DNA from: JAPOUP01 sp965221405
GTDB lineage: Bacteria; Pseudomonadota; Alphaproteobacteria; Rhodobacterales; Rhodobacteraceae
Reading direction: 5' to 3'
Length of the DNA: 64,000 nucleotides
Assembly: GCA_965221405.1 (NCBI GenBank)
Contig: CBDCSE010000002.1
Coordinates: forward strand, 2,666,001-2,730,000
Both the position numbers and the translations under genes were made by a program. A model generated the notes under the pieces. It was not told the DNA's origin. It ran no database searches and worked only from the letters and a program-made list of their open reading frames with translations. Positions 53,396 through 63,308 of the stretch are shown here, one piece after another. Positions within the stretch are counted from its first letter, which is position 1. Each line of letters opens with the position of its first letter.

Positions 53396-54268
53396 TTAGA
53401 GCGCTTCAGCGCCCGATATGATTTCGATCAGTTCGTTGGTGATGACCGCCTGACGCGAGCGGTTGAACTCTATGGTCAACCTGTCGATCATCTCGCCTGC
53501 GTTACGGGTCGCGCTGTCCATCGCGCTCATCCGCGCCCCCTGCTCGCTGGCACCGTTTTCCAGTAAACCCGAGAATATCCGGGCCGCCACACTGCGCGGC
53601 AGAAGCGTGTTGAGGATCGCTTCCTCGTCGGGTTCGTGGTCATGGAAGGACGCCACATCGCTCCCGACGGAGTCGAATCTGGCGGGAATGATCTGGACGG
53701 CGGTGGGCTCCTGGGCGATCACCGTCCTGAAAGTGTTGAAGAAGACCGTCGCCACATCAAATTCGCCCGCATCGAATCGGGCAAGAATGTTGCTGGCGAT
53801 ATCCTGTGCGCTCGCGTAGCCGACCCGTTTGACGGCGCTCAGATCCACATGGTCAACGATCAGGTCGCCGAACTCGCGCTTCAGCTGCTCGCGGCCTTTC
53901 CTGCCGACGGTGATTATCCGCAGCGTCTTTCCCGATGCTGCCAGCTCCTGAGCTCTTGTTCTGGCAAGCCTAACGATAGACGAGTTGAACCCACCGCAGA
54001 GACCGCGCTCGGCGGTCATGACCACAAGTAGATGTACGTCGTCCCGTCCCGTCCCGGTGAGAAGCTTCGGTCCATGTCCGCTTGCTCTCGCGCTTTCCGA
54101 AAGCCCCGCCATCACGGCGTTGAGACGCTCGGTGTAGGGTCGGGCATTCTCCGCCTCGTCCTGGGCGCGGCGCAGCTTGGCCGCCGCGACCATCTGCATG
54201 GCCTTGGTGATCTTCCGGGTCGACCTGACACTGTCGATCCTGTTTCTCAGGTCCTTAAGGCTTGGCAT
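53396..54268 (-). CDS. atpG: ATP synthase F1 gamma subunit
   Basis: This is a complete 290-residue rotor shaft. The two long terminal helices are recognisable: PSLKDLRNRIDSVRSTRKITKAMQMVAAAKLRRAQ at the start and ERGARMSAMDSATRNAGEMIDRLTIEFNRSRQAVITNELIEI-type sequence at the end. The Rossmann-like middle has MTAERGLCGGFNSSIVR. It couples proton flow to rotation within the alpha3-beta3 ring. Confidence 0.97.
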   Translation of the reverse strand: MPSLKDLRNRIDSVRSTRKITKAMQMVAAAKLRRAQDEAENARPYTERLNAVMAGLSESARASGHGPKLLTGTGRDDVHLLVVMTAERGLCGGFNSSIVRLARTRAQELAASGKTLRIITVGRKGREQLKREFGDLIVDHVDLSAVKRVGYASAQDIASNILARFDAGEFDVATVFFNTFRTVIAQEPTAVQIIPARFDSVGSDVASFHDHEPDEEAILNTLLPRSVAARIFSGLLENGASEQGARMSAMDSATRNAGEMIDRLTIEFNRSRQAVITNELIEIISGAEAL

Positions 54269-54294
54269 CGTTCCGGTTCCGTTCCGCCGCCGAT

Positions 54295-55833
54295 CTAGGC
54301 GAAGCCTTCGGCGAATCCGGTGATGGCCGCCTTGACCCTGTCCTCCAGCTCACCCGCGACCTTACGGTCATTGCCGGTGATGTCGTCAAGGAGATCCTGG
54401 TGCTTGCTACGCAGATGGTCCAGAAGACCCCGCTCGAACCTGCCGACTTCCCGGACATCGATCCCGTCGAGGAAGCCCTTGATTCCCGAATATATGACGC
54501 AGACGATCTCCGCGTTGGTCAGCGGCGAATACTGCGGCTGTTTCATCAACTCCGTCAGGCGGGCACCGCGGTTCAGCAGGCGTTGGGTCGCCGCGTCCAG
54601 ATCCGAGCCGAACTGGGCGAACGCGGCCATCTCACGGTACTGCGCAAGTTCCAGTTTGACCGATCCCGCAACCGATTTCATCGCCGCCGTCTGCGCTGAC
54701 GAACCCACGCGGGAAACCGACAGACCGGTGTTCACCGCGGGCCGGATGCCCTGATAGAATAGCTCCGTTTCCAGGAAGATCTGCCCGTCGGTGATAGAGA
54801 TCACATTGGTCGGGATGAACGCCGACACGTCACCACCTTGGGTTTCGATGATCGGCAATGCGGTGAGCGATCCGGATCCGTTGTCCTCGTTCAGTTTCGC
54901 CGAGCGCTCAAGAAGCCGGGAATGCAGGTAAAAAACGTCGCCGGGATAGGCTTCGCGACCTGGCGGACGGCGCAGCAGAAGCGACATCTGCCGGTAGCTA
55001 ACCGCCTGCTTGGAGAGGTCGTCGTAAATGATCAGCGCATGACGTCCGTTATCGCGGAAATACTCCGCCATCGCGGTCGCCGCGTAGGGTGCCAGAAACT
55101 GCATCGGCGCCGGATCCGACGCGGTGGCAGCCACGATGATCGAGTACCCGATCGCCCCGGTTTCCTCCAGTTTCCTGACCAGCTGCGCGACCGTCGAGCG
55201 TTTCTGTCCCACGGCGACGTAGACGCAGTAGAGCTTTCCGCTCTCGTCATCACCCGCGGCCTCGTTGTATGACTTCTGATTGAGTATCGTATCGAGCGCC
55301 AGGGCGGTCTTGCCGGTCTGGCGGTCACCGATGATAAGCTCCCGCTGACCTCTCCCGATCGGGATCATTGCGTCGACGGACTTGAGGCCGGTTGCCATCG
55401 GTTCATGGACCGACTTCCTCGGAATGATGCCCGGTGCCTTCACGTCGGCCACACGTCGTTCGGACGCCTCTATCGCGCCCTTGCCGTCAATCGGGCTGCC
55501 CAGGGCGTCAACGACCCTTCCCAGAAGGGCATCGCCGGCAGGAACATCGACAATGGAGTCCGTCCGCTTGACGGTGTCGCCTTCCTTGATGTCCCGGTCG
55601 GTCCCGAAGATCACCACACCGACGTTGTCTGCCTCCAGGTTCAGCGCCATTCCCATCACGCCACCCGGGAATTCGACCATTTCGCCGGCCTGCACGTTAT
55701 CCAATCCATACACGCGGGCGATTCCGTCGCCGACGCTCAGCACCCGGCCCACTTCGTCGACTTCCGCCTGGTGACCGAAATTCCTGATCTGTTCCTTAAG
55801 GATCGCGGAGATTTCCGCTGCTTGGATCCCCAT
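54295..55833 (-). CDS. atpA: ATP synthase F1 alpha subunit
   Basis: This is a complete 512-residue regulatory subunit, with the P-loop GDRQTGKTALALDTI, the arginine-finger region (GLSVSRVGSSAQTAAMKSVAG) and the family N terminus IQAAEISAILKEQIRNFG. It starts immediately after the atpH stop. Confidence 0.98.
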   Translation of the reverse strand: MGIQAAEISAILKEQIRNFGHQAEVDEVGRVLSVGDGIARVYGLDNVQAGEMVEFPGGVMGMALNLEADNVGVVIFGTDRDIKEGDTVKRTDSIVDVPAGDALLGRVVDALGSPIDGKGAIEASERRVADVKAPGIIPRKSVHEPMATGLKSVDAMIPIGRGQRELIIGDRQTGKTALALDTILNQKSYNEAAGDDESGKLYCVYVAVGQKRSTVAQLVRKLEETGAIGYSIIVAATASDPAPMQFLAPYAATAMAEYFRDNGRHALIIYDDLSKQAVSYRQMSLLLRRPPGREAYPGDVFYLHSRLLERSAKLNEDNGSGSLTALPIIETQGGDVSAFIPTNVISITDGQIFLETELFYQGIRPAVNTGLSVSRVGSSAQTAAMKSVAGSVKLELAQYREMAAFAQFGSDLDAATQRLLNRGARLTELMKQPQYSPLTNAEIVCVIYSGIKGFLDGIDVREVGRFERGLLDHLRSKHQDLLDDITGNDRKVAGELEDRVKAAITGFAEGFA

Positions 55834-56400
55834 CTATCCGACCTCTTTCATTGCGTTCTGCAGTTTTGCCAGGCGCGATGCGACCGAAGTGTCGATCATT
55901 TTCGAACCGACCTTGACCACGATACCGCCGACGAGACCCTCATCAACGGTGACGATCATCTTTACGTCCTTGCCAACCGAAGCCTTCAGCGTCCTGGCCA
56001 GCCGTTCCCTCTGTTCATCGGTCAGGGCACACGAGGCGGTCACCTCCGCCGTCACCTCGCCCCGTTCCTCCGAGATCAGCGCCCGGAGCGCCCGGAACAG
56101 GTGCGGTAGCAGAAACAGCCTACGCCTTGAAGCCATCAGTCCCAGAAGATTCGCCGCGTTTTCCGACAGTTCCATGCGTTCGGCGACCGCGATGACGGCG
56201 CGCCCCTGGTCTCCGCGGGAGTAAACGGGTGACATGACAAGGTCACGGAAATCGTCGCTGTCGGTCAATACGGTGTCCAGCGCGTCGATATCCCGCTCCA
56301 GCGTATCAAGCGTGCCGCCCTCCCGCGCCAGCTCAAAAACCGCGGTCGCGTAACGCATCGCGATGCCAACTGATATTGATGCTGTCTCGGACACGTCCAT
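55834..56400 (-). CDS. atpH: ATP synthase F1 delta subunit
   Basis: This is a 188-residue delta subunit that anchors the peripheral stalk to F1. It has RYATAVFELAREGGTLDTLERDIDAL at the start and the conserved end VTVDEGLVGGIVVKVGSKMIDTSVASRLAKLQNAM. ATG 56400 (MDVSETASIS) is preferred to an in-frame start 69 bases upstream. It leads the operon H-A-G-D-C. F0 genes are elsewhere, as usual in alphaproteobacteria. Confidence 0.95.
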   Translation of the reverse strand: MDVSETASISVGIAMRYATAVFELAREGGTLDTLERDIDALDTVLTDSDDFRDLVMSPVYSRGDQGRAVIAVAERMELSENAANLLGLMASRRRLFLLPHLFRALRALISEERGEVTAEVTASCALTDEQRERLARTLKASVGKDVKMIVTVDEGLVGGIVVKVGSKMIDTSVASRLAKLQNAMKEVG

Positions 56401-56631
56401 CCTTCCGGTCTGCGGAGCCCCGACCTGGACCCGGCGGGGCGGGGCTCGGAGCAACATCAACGGGCGCACCTTAGCGGCATGCCCTCAGGATCGGCGGGGA
56501 TCTAGCAGAGGCTTGAATGCCCTGCAACCTGCCTTGGCACCGTAGCCGCGCGATCGTTTTGAAACGTTGTCACGTTCACGGCGCAGGTGGGACCTATTGC
56601 GCGGGGATGCCTGATCCGTTGTGACGATCCG

Positions 56632-57375
56632 TCAGACGGGTCTGGCGTCCGGTATCGTTATGCCTTCCAGGATCCTCATCGGCCGTTTCACCGTTTCCGG
56701 CAACCCGCGCTGGCTGGCGTGGACGTCCTTTCTGGCTTCCACCAGCAGGACGCCCCCGGCAAGCCCGTGCGCGATGCGCTGTCCGGCGCGTTCCCAGAAC
56801 GGTCCCGTTCTCAACCAGAACGGACGGGTTGAGGGTGGCTGGAAAAGAGCGCCCACGCGGCGTTCGGGAACGAAAGCGTGACGTCTGAGTACGGACTCGA
56901 GCTGGCTGACGCTGTATGGACGTCCGAATCCGAATGGGGTTCCGTCACGACGCGCCCAGAGCCCCGCCCTGTTGGGCACGATGAACAGGGCCTTTCCGCC
57001 GGGCGCAAGCGTCCGGGCGCATTCGTCCAGCAGGCGCGTGGGATTCTCGCTTGTCTCCAGCCCATGCAGCAGCACCAGTCGGTCCGCCTCACCGTTGGGA
57101 AGCGGCCAGAGCGTCTCTTCGCACAGGACGCTCGCGTTTCGCCGATCGCAGGGCCAGGGCATGACCCCCTGCGGTGCCGGCATCAGGCAGATAACGCGCG
57201 CCGCCCCGTCGAGATACCTGTGCAGGAGGGGTGCCGTGAAACCGAACCCCACGACCGACTCTCCATCCAGATTGGGCCAGAACTGACCAATCCGGGCACA
57301 GATCGCCCGTTTCGCCGCGCGGCCCAGAGCCGTTCGGTAGTAAAAGTTTCTGAGTTCAAGGACGTCGAGATGCAT
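56632..57375 (-). CDS. Class I SAM-dependent methyltransferase
   Basis: This 247-residue protein starts at ATG 57375 (MHLDVLELRNFYYRTALGRAAKRAI). The glycine-rich SAM loop is VVGFGFTAPLLHRYL. A motif in RLVLLHGLETSENPTRLLDECARTLAPGGKALFIVPNRAGLWAR corresponds to motifs II and III of the type-11 methyltransferase fold. It is divergent from gloB with a 63-bp gap, a pairing common in Rhodobacteraceae. The substrate is unknown. Confidence 0.87.
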   Translation of the reverse strand: MHLDVLELRNFYYRTALGRAAKRAICARIGQFWPNLDGESVVGFGFTAPLLHRYLDGAARVICLMPAPQGVMPWPCDRRNASVLCEETLWPLPNGEADRLVLLHGLETSENPTRLLDECARTLAPGGKALFIVPNRAGLWARRDGTPFGFGRPYSVSQLESVLRRHAFVPERRVGALFQPPSTRPFWLRTGPFWERAGQRIAHGLAGGVLLVEARKDVHASQRGLPETVKRPMRILEGITIPDARPV

Positions 57376-57438
57376 TGCTACCGGCCTCCGGATCGGCAAC
57401 AGTCCGGTAGCAACATAACATGTACGGAAGGAAACTCC

Positions 57439-58206
57439 ATGCCTCTCGACATCGTGACCGTCCCCTGTCTGGCGGACAACTACGCGTTTCTCGTCCACTC
57501 TTCCCGGACGGGCGGGACCGCGCTGGTCGACGCCCCGGAAGCCGCGCCCGTCAGGCAAGCGCTGGCGGATCGGGGCTGGTCGCTGTCCCACATCCTGATC
57601 ACGCATCACCACAGCGACCACATCGATGCCGTCGCTCCCCTCCGCGAGGAGTTCGACGTGCGGGTCGTCGGCGCAGCGGCGGATGCGGAACGCCTGCCGC
57701 GGCTCGATCTGGCCGTGGCGGAAGGTGACGTATTTGAATTCTCCGGGTATGAGGTGCGGGTTCTCGACGTTTCCGGGCACACGGTCGGCCACATCGCGTT
57801 CCATGTGCCGGAACGCGGCGTGGTTTTCACGGCGGACAGTCTCATGGCCCTCGGCTGCGGCAGGCTGTTTGAGGGTTCCGCGGACCAGATGTGGGCGAGC
57901 CTTTCGAAACTGGCGGCACTCCCGCCCGAGACGCTGGTGTGTTCGGGGCACGAATACACCGTGGCCAACGCGAGATTCGCCCTGACCGTGGAACCGGACA
58001 ATCCTGACCTGCAGAGACGGGCGGCCGCCATCGAGGATGCGCGGGAAAGGGGAGAGCCCACAGTGCCCTCGACGCTTGCGGAGGAAATGGCGACAAACCC
58101 GTTCCTTCGGGCCGGCCTGCCCGAAGTGAAGGCGCTTATGGGGATGTCGGAGATGTCCGACGCCGCCGTTTTCGCCGAGATCAGGCGGCGCAAGGACCGC
58201 TTCTGA
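57439..58206 (+). CDS. gloB: Hydroxyacylglutathione hydrolase (glyoxalase II)
   Basis: This 255-residue metallo-beta-lactamase-fold enzyme has the metal motif THHHSDHIDA and further ligands in VSGHTVGHIAF, FTADSLMALGCGRLFEG and CSGHEYTVANARFA. The C-terminal glutathione-binding helices end RRRKDRF. It hydrolyses S-lactoylglutathione to D-lactate and glutathione in methylglyoxal detoxification. ATG 57439 follows GGAAGGAAA. Confidence 0.96.
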   Translation: MPLDIVTVPCLADNYAFLVHSSRTGGTALVDAPEAAPVRQALADRGWSLSHILITHHHSDHIDAVAPLREEFDVRVVGAAADAERLPRLDLAVAEGDVFEFSGYEVRVLDVSGHTVGHIAFHVPERGVVFTADSLMALGCGRLFEGSADQMWASLSKLAALPPETLVCSGHEYTVANARFALTVEPDNPDLQRRAAAIEDARERGEPTVPSTLAEEMATNPFLRAGLPEVKALMGMSEMSDAAVFAEIRRRKDRF

Positions 58207-58375
58207 AGCGTGCCCGGGTGGGGTTCGCGGGCCATGCCGTCCGCCTTTGCGCTAAAATGTGATTTCCGGGATGAAGAAAATCCTTGAAGCGCGGCGCGAA
58301 ACATTTGAAGCTGCGGCCGTGGAAACCGGCTGGAGAGGTGGAAGCCTTTCCGGCCCGATCGGGGAGCGCTGATCG

Positions 58376-60676
58376 GTGCCTTCTTTTTCGCGAACGCTTG
58401 AGCAGGCGATGAATTCCGCGCTGTCGATGGCGAACAGGCGTAGACATGAACTTGCGACGCTGGAGCATCTGTTGCTGGCTCTGGTGGAGGAGCCTGTCGC
58501 GGCGAAAGTCATGGAGGCCTGCGGCGTCGACCTCAAGGAACTCAGCGGTGCGCTGGAGCGGTTCATCGAGGAAGAGCTTGCGACGCTTGTGACCGATGCC
58601 GACAGTGCCGACGCGGTACCGACCGCCGCTTTCCAGCGCGTTGTCCAGAGGGCTGCCATCCATGTCCAGAGTTCCGGGCGTAAGGAGGTGACCGGCGCGA
58701 ACATCCTGGTCGCGATTTTCGCCGAACGTGAGTCCAACGCCGCATATTTCCTTCAGGAGCGGGACATGACCCGTTACGACGCGGTGAATTACATCGCCCA
58801 TGGCATCACCAAAAACCCGTCCGCCGGCGAGACGCGTCCCGTGGCCGGTGCGGAGGAGGGCAGGGACGGCAAGCAGGCCGATGGGGCTCTGGCGAAGTAC
58901 TGTGTCGACCTGAACGCCAAGGCGGTTAAGGGTCAGGTCGACCCGCTGATCGGTCGCGACCATGAGGTCGAGCGATGCGTTCAGGTCCTGTGCCGGCGCC
59001 GCAAGAACAATCCGTTGCTGGTTGGCGACCCCGGTGTCGGGAAGACCGCCATCGCCGAAGGGCTGGCATACAGGATCACCTGCAAGGAAACACCGGAAAT
59101 ACTTCACGACGCCACGATCTATTCTCTGGACATGGGGGCGCTTCTCGCGGGAACGCGGTACAGGGGCGATTTCGAGGAAAGGCTCAAGGCGGTTGTCGCC
59201 GAGCTGGAGAGCCATGAAAGCGCGATCCTCTTCATTGACGAAATCCATACGGTCATCGGTGCCGGCGCGACATCCGGAGGCGCCATGGACGCCTCCAATC
59301 TTCTCAAGCCCGCGCTGCAGGGTGGTGGGCTCCGCTGCATGGGATCGACGACGTATAAGGAATTCAGGCAGCATTTCGAGAAGGACCGTGCGCTAAGCCG
59401 TAGATTCCAGAAGATTGACGTGAACGAGCCTTCGGCCGACGATTCGGTGAAGATTCTCAAAGGTCTCAAACCCTATTTCGAGAAACACCATGACATCAGG
59501 TATACGACGGATGCGATTCGGTCGGCCGTGGAGCTTTCCGTGCGCTATATCCACGACCGCAAACTGCCAGACAAGGCGATCGACGTGATCGATGAGGCCG
59601 GTGCCGCCCAGCATCTTCTGGCGGAATCGAGACGGCGAAAGACCATCAGTGCCAGGGAAATCGAGGCTGTGGTCGCCAAGATCGCCCGCATACCCCCAAA
59701 GACGGTCTCGAAAGACGACTCCGATATTCTCAAGGATCTTGAGATAAATCTCAAACGGGTTGTCTTTGGCCAGGATAAGGCGATCGAGGCGCTGTCGGCG
59801 GCGATCAAGCTGGCCCGGGCTGGACTGCGGGAACCCGAAAAGCCGATTGGCAGCTATCTTTTCGCCGGCCCGACCGGCGTCGGCAAAACCGAGGTCGCCA
59901 AGCAGCTGGCTGACACACTTGGCGTGAATCTGCTCCGTTTTGACATGTCGGAGTATATGGAAAGGCATACGGTCAGTCGCCTGATCGGGGCGCCTCCGGG
60001 CTACGTTGGGTTCGATCAGGGGGGTATGCTGACGGATGGCGTCGACCAGCATCCGCACTGCGTGCTTCTGCTCGATGAGATCGAAAAGGCGCATCAGGAT
60101 GTATATAACATACTGCTTCAGGTGATGGATCACGGAAAGCTCACCGACCATAACGGTCGACAGGTGGACTTCCGGAACGTGATCCTGATCCTGACAACCA
60201 ACGCGGGGGCTGTCGAGCAGGCCCGGGAGGCCATAGGGTTCGGCCGTGAGCGCCGCGAGGGAGAGGACACCGCCGCGATCGAGCGGATCTTCACTCCGGA
60301 ATTCCGCAATCGGCTGGATTCGGTGATCAGTTTCGCTCCGCTGGATAAGGAGACCATCCTTAAGGTGGTCGAGAAGTTCGTGGTTCAGCTTGAAGCCCAG
60401 CTCATGGACCGCAACGTCAGCATTGAATTGACCCGTCAGGCCGCCGAACTCCTGGCCAGGAAAGGTTATGACGACAAGATGGGAGCCCGACCGCTCGGCC
60501 GCGTTATACAGGAGCAGATCAAGAAACCTCTCGCGGACGAACTGCTGTTCGGGAAACTTGTCAAGGGCGGCATCGTCAAGGTGGCCGTCAGGGATGGCGA
60601 GATCAGCCTTCGCGTCGAGAGCGCCCAGGCACCCAGGATTCCGACCAGGAGGCCACCGCTCCTGACGGCTGAATAG
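58376..60676 (+). CDS. clpA: ATP-dependent Clp protease ATP-binding subunit ClpA
   Basis: This is a complete 766-residue double-ring unfoldase. The N-terminal Clp-N repeat region (residues 1-145) binds ClpS and substrates. The first AAA domain has GDPGVGKT at 217-224, and the second has GPTGVGKT starting at 498. The loop after DKMGARPLGRVIQ closes the protein. It feeds proteins to ClpP. The GTG at 58376 gives the family start MPSFSRTLEQAMNSALSMAN. A clpS gene, often just upstream, is not present in the 170-bp gap. Confidence 0.96.
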   Translation: MPSFSRTLEQAMNSALSMANRRRHELATLEHLLLALVEEPVAAKVMEACGVDLKELSGALERFIEEELATLVTDADSADAVPTAAFQRVVQRAAIHVQSSGRKEVTGANILVAIFAERESNAAYFLQERDMTRYDAVNYIAHGITKNPSAGETRPVAGAEEGRDGKQADGALAKYCVDLNAKAVKGQVDPLIGRDHEVERCVQVLCRRRKNNPLLVGDPGVGKTAIAEGLAYRITCKETPEILHDATIYSLDMGALLAGTRYRGDFEERLKAVVAELESHESAILFIDEIHTVIGAGATSGGAMDASNLLKPALQGGGLRCMGSTTYKEFRQHFEKDRALSRRFQKIDVNEPSADDSVKILKGLKPYFEKHHDIRYTTDAIRSAVELSVRYIHDRKLPDKAIDVIDEAGAAQHLLAESRRRKTISAREIEAVVAKIARIPPKTVSKDDSDILKDLEINLKRVVFGQDKAIEALSAAIKLARAGLREPEKPIGSYLFAGPTGVGKTEVAKQLADTLGVNLLRFDMSEYMERHTVSRLIGAPPGYVGFDQGGMLTDGVDQHPHCVLLLDEIEKAHQDVYNILLQVMDHGKLTDHNGRQVDFRNVILILTTNAGAVEQAREAIGFGRERREGEDTAAIERIFTPEFRNRLDSVISFAPLDKETILKVVEKFVVQLEAQLMDRNVSIELTRQAAELLARKGYDDKMGARPLGRVIQEQIKKPLADELLFGKLVKGGIVKVAVRDGEISLRVESAQAPRIPTRRPPLLTAE

Positions 60677-60807
60677 GTCGACGCGTCCGCGGCATCAGGG
60701 TTTCCGAACACCGAGGCGCTTCAGCGGGGAGGCGTTTGGATGGACTGAGTGACCTTCGGGTTCCGGTCTGTCCTGCGTTCGTGGCGCTTGGGGGTGGTTC
60801 CGCCCTC

Positions 60808-63294
60808 TCACTTCTCGGTGAGTTTCAGTTCGATCCGGCGGTTCTGTGCCCGGGCCTCCGGCGTTCTGTCCGGGTTCTCCGGATGGAATTGGCCGAATCC
60901 GGCCGCCGCCAGCCTTTCTGGTGGAAAGTCCAGTTCTTCGGTCATGAACCGCACGACCGAGAGTGCGCGCGCCTGACTGAGTTCCCAGTTGTCCGCGTAG
61001 ATCGGGTTCCCGCCCATGAAGGGCACGTCGTCCGTATGCCCGTCGACCCGAACCACCCAGTCGATCTCCGAAGGGATCCGGGCCGCCACCTCCCGTAGTA
61101 TCTCCACCACCCGCTCGATCTGCTCCTTTCCCGCCGGTGCCAGGCTGGCGTCGGCGGATTCGAAGAGCACCTCCGACGAGAACACGAACCGGTCGCCCTC
61201 GATCCTCACGCCTTCCCGGTTCTCCAGGACCTTGCGCAGTTCGCCGAAGAATTCCGATCGGTATGCCTGCAGTTGCCGCGCCTCTTCCTCGAGGCGCAGG
61301 CGTTCCGCCTCTTCCATGTCGGCCCTGAGTTTCTGTTCCACCGCCACGTTCGACAGGGCGGCGTTTAGTTCCTGGCCCAGGGAGTCGATCTGCGCCCGGG
61401 ATTCGGTGTCCTTTTCCTTGGCGATGTCGAGCATTCCCTGCAGCCGCTGGATCTCCCCCGTAAGTTTTTCGGCCTGTAGCCGAAGGGCCTCGGCTTTCCT
61501 CAGGCTCTCGGCGGCGAGGGCCTCCTCCTCGCTGAGCCGGCGGTTGGCGGTCTCAAGCAGGGTCGCCTGCCGCTGCGCCTCGTCGCCTGCCTCGGACAGC
61601 CTCCGGTTCGCCTCCTCCTCCTCCGCACGTGCCGCAGCGAGTAGGGTCAACGTCCGTTCCGCTTCCCGGCGGCGCTCCTCAAGGGCGAGTGCCATGGCCG
61701 ACAGTTCGGCCTGCGAGTCCGCCAGCTTTTCCCGTAGCGCCAGGGCCGCGGCCTCTTCCGCCAGTCGGGTGGCTTCCTCCTCATCGAGCCGTGCCTCGGC
61801 GTTCCCGAGCCGTTCGCGGAGCGCCACCGCGGCGGCTTCCTGCGCGAGCCGTTTGGCCTCTTCCTCGGTAAGCCTGTTTTCCATGGCCTCCAGCCGCTCC
61901 TGAAGCGCCCGTGCGGTGGCTTCCCCGACGAGTCGCGCGGCCTCTTCCTCGGAGAGCGTTGAGCGTGTCTCGCGGAGTTCCCGCTGGAGTGCCAGCGCCG
62001 CCGCTTCCCGCTCGCCCAGCCGCGTCTGTGCGCTCTCAAGCTTTTCCCGTAGTGCTAGGGCCGCGGCCTCTTCCGCCAGTCGGGCGGCTTCCTCCTCATC
62101 GAGCCGTGCCTCGGCGTTTCCGAGCCGTTCGCGGAGCGCCACCGCGGCGGCTTCCTGTGCGAGCCGTTCGGCCTCTTCCTCGGTAAGCCTGTTTTCCATG
62201 GCTTCCAGCCGCTCCTGAAGCGCCAGAGCGGCGGCCTCCCCGGCGAGCCGCGCGGCCTCTTCCCCCGAGAGCGTTGAGCGTGTCTCGCGGAGCTCCTGCT
62301 GGAGTGCCAGCGCCACCGCTTCCCGCTCGCCCAGCCGGGTCTGTGCGCTCTCAAGCTTTTCCCGTAGCGCCAGGGCCGCTGCGGCCTCCGACCTCCTCGC
62401 CTCGGACTCCTCATCAAGCGCCGCCTCGAGCGCCGCGAATCTGGTCCGCAGATCTTCCAGCGCGGCCCCTTCGGTCATCGCGAGTGCCTGCACCGCGTTC
62501 AGCTCGGTCTCAAGTTCTGCGATCGCCGCCAATGCACTGATTTTGGCGGTGCTTTCCTGAGCCAGCGCGCTCTCGACCAAGGCCAGACTCTCGTTCAGCG
62601 TCCGGTTCTCGCTACGGGAACCTTCAAGCATCTCAAGCACCTGTGCCAGTGAAGTCTCGCCTTCCCGCACCTGGGTGCGCAGATCCTCTACCAGCGCCTC
62701 AAGCGCTTCACGTCGCGCCGCCGCGAGACGGGCTGCCTCGGCCTGCTCGTCGATCTCGCTACGTGCCTGCGACAGCGCCAGCCGCAGAGCTTCGCCCTGA
62801 GAAAGCAGCTCGGCGTTCCGATCGCGCACGGCCGCCAGATCGGTTCCCAAAGCGACCTGTACCTCGCGCGCTTCATCCCTCTGAATCAGGAGTGCGGCGA
62901 CCCGTTCCTCGAAGTCCCCGATCCGGATCTCCCGGGCATTCAGAGCTGTCCGCTGTTCCGCAACCTGAAGCTGGAGCGAAGCGATGAGTGTCTGCTGCGC
63001 GGACTCACTGGCCCTGGAAGCCTCCAGCTCGCCTGTAAGGGAGCCGACCTCTTCCTGCAGCTGAAACGTAAGCTGTTGCTCGGCTCCCAGAGCCCTGGCG
63101 AGTTGCGTGATGTCCGTGTTCAGCTGGCTCATCTCGCTTTCCTGGCCACTGATTGTCTCGCGAAGCACGAACTGCACGAACATGAAAATCGTCAGAACGA
63201 ATATCAATACGAGCAGGAGGCCGGTCATCGCATCGACAAAGCCCGGCCATATGTTTCCCGTCAGGTGCCGTGTGGATCTGCGGTTAAGGGCCAT
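60808..63294 (-). CDS. OmpA/MotB-like peptidoglycan-binding protein with long coiled coil
   Basis: The 828 residues comprise a short cytoplasmic start (RRSTRHLTGNIWPGFVDAMTG), one transmembrane helix (about 22-44), a periplasmic coiled coil of about 640 residues and a C-terminal OmpA-like domain (VDGHTDDVPF, NWELSQARALSVVRFM, RRIELKL) that binds peptidoglycan. Residues 309-518 are two copies of a 105-residue repeat. With the MotA/TolQ/ExbB-like channel encoded immediately upstream it should form a proton-driven, cell-wall-anchored complex. The energy use and role are unknown. The helix start resembles MotB and TolR plugs, with D21 a candidate proton-binding residue. Confidence 0.85.
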   Translation of the reverse strand: MALNRRSTRHLTGNIWPGFVDAMTGLLLVLIFVLTIFMFVQFVLRETISGQESEMSQLNTDITQLARALGAEQQLTFQLQEEVGSLTGELEASRASESAQQTLIASLQLQVAEQRTALNAREIRIGDFEERVAALLIQRDEAREVQVALGTDLAAVRDRNAELLSQGEALRLALSQARSEIDEQAEAARLAAARREALEALVEDLRTQVREGETSLAQVLEMLEGSRSENRTLNESLALVESALAQESTAKISALAAIAELETELNAVQALAMTEGAALEDLRTRFAALEAALDEESEARRSEAAAALALREKLESAQTRLGEREAVALALQQELRETRSTLSGEEAARLAGEAAALALQERLEAMENRLTEEEAERLAQEAAAVALRERLGNAEARLDEEEAARLAEEAAALALREKLESAQTRLGEREAAALALQRELRETRSTLSEEEAARLVGEATARALQERLEAMENRLTEEEAKRLAQEAAAVALRERLGNAEARLDEEEATRLAEEAAALALREKLADSQAELSAMALALEERRREAERTLTLLAAARAEEEEANRRLSEAGDEAQRQATLLETANRRLSEEEALAAESLRKAEALRLQAEKLTGEIQRLQGMLDIAKEKDTESRAQIDSLGQELNAALSNVAVEQKLRADMEEAERLRLEEEARQLQAYRSEFFGELRKVLENREGVRIEGDRFVFSSEVLFESADASLAPAGKEQIERVVEILREVAARIPSEIDWVVRVDGHTDDVPFMGGNPIYADNWELSQARALSVVRFMTEELDFPPERLAAAGFGQFHPENPDRTPEARAQNRRIELKLTEK
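61741..62370 (-). repeat. Two tandem 315-bp repeats in the coiled-coil gene
   Basis: Residues 309-413 and 414-518 are nearly identical, starting ALREKLESAQTRLGERE, and the first codons of a third copy follow. Each 105-residue unit is three 28-residue subunits (EEAxRLAxEAAAxALxERL) plus one of 21, all multiples of seven, so heptad phase is kept. Confidence 0.9.
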
Positions 63295-63308
63295 CGGAAG
63301 ACCCTCCG

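Noticed and set aside
56878..57438. Long N-terminal extension of gloB
   Set aside because: The extension is antisense to the methyltransferase. ATG 57439 has a good ribosome binding site and gives the family N terminus.
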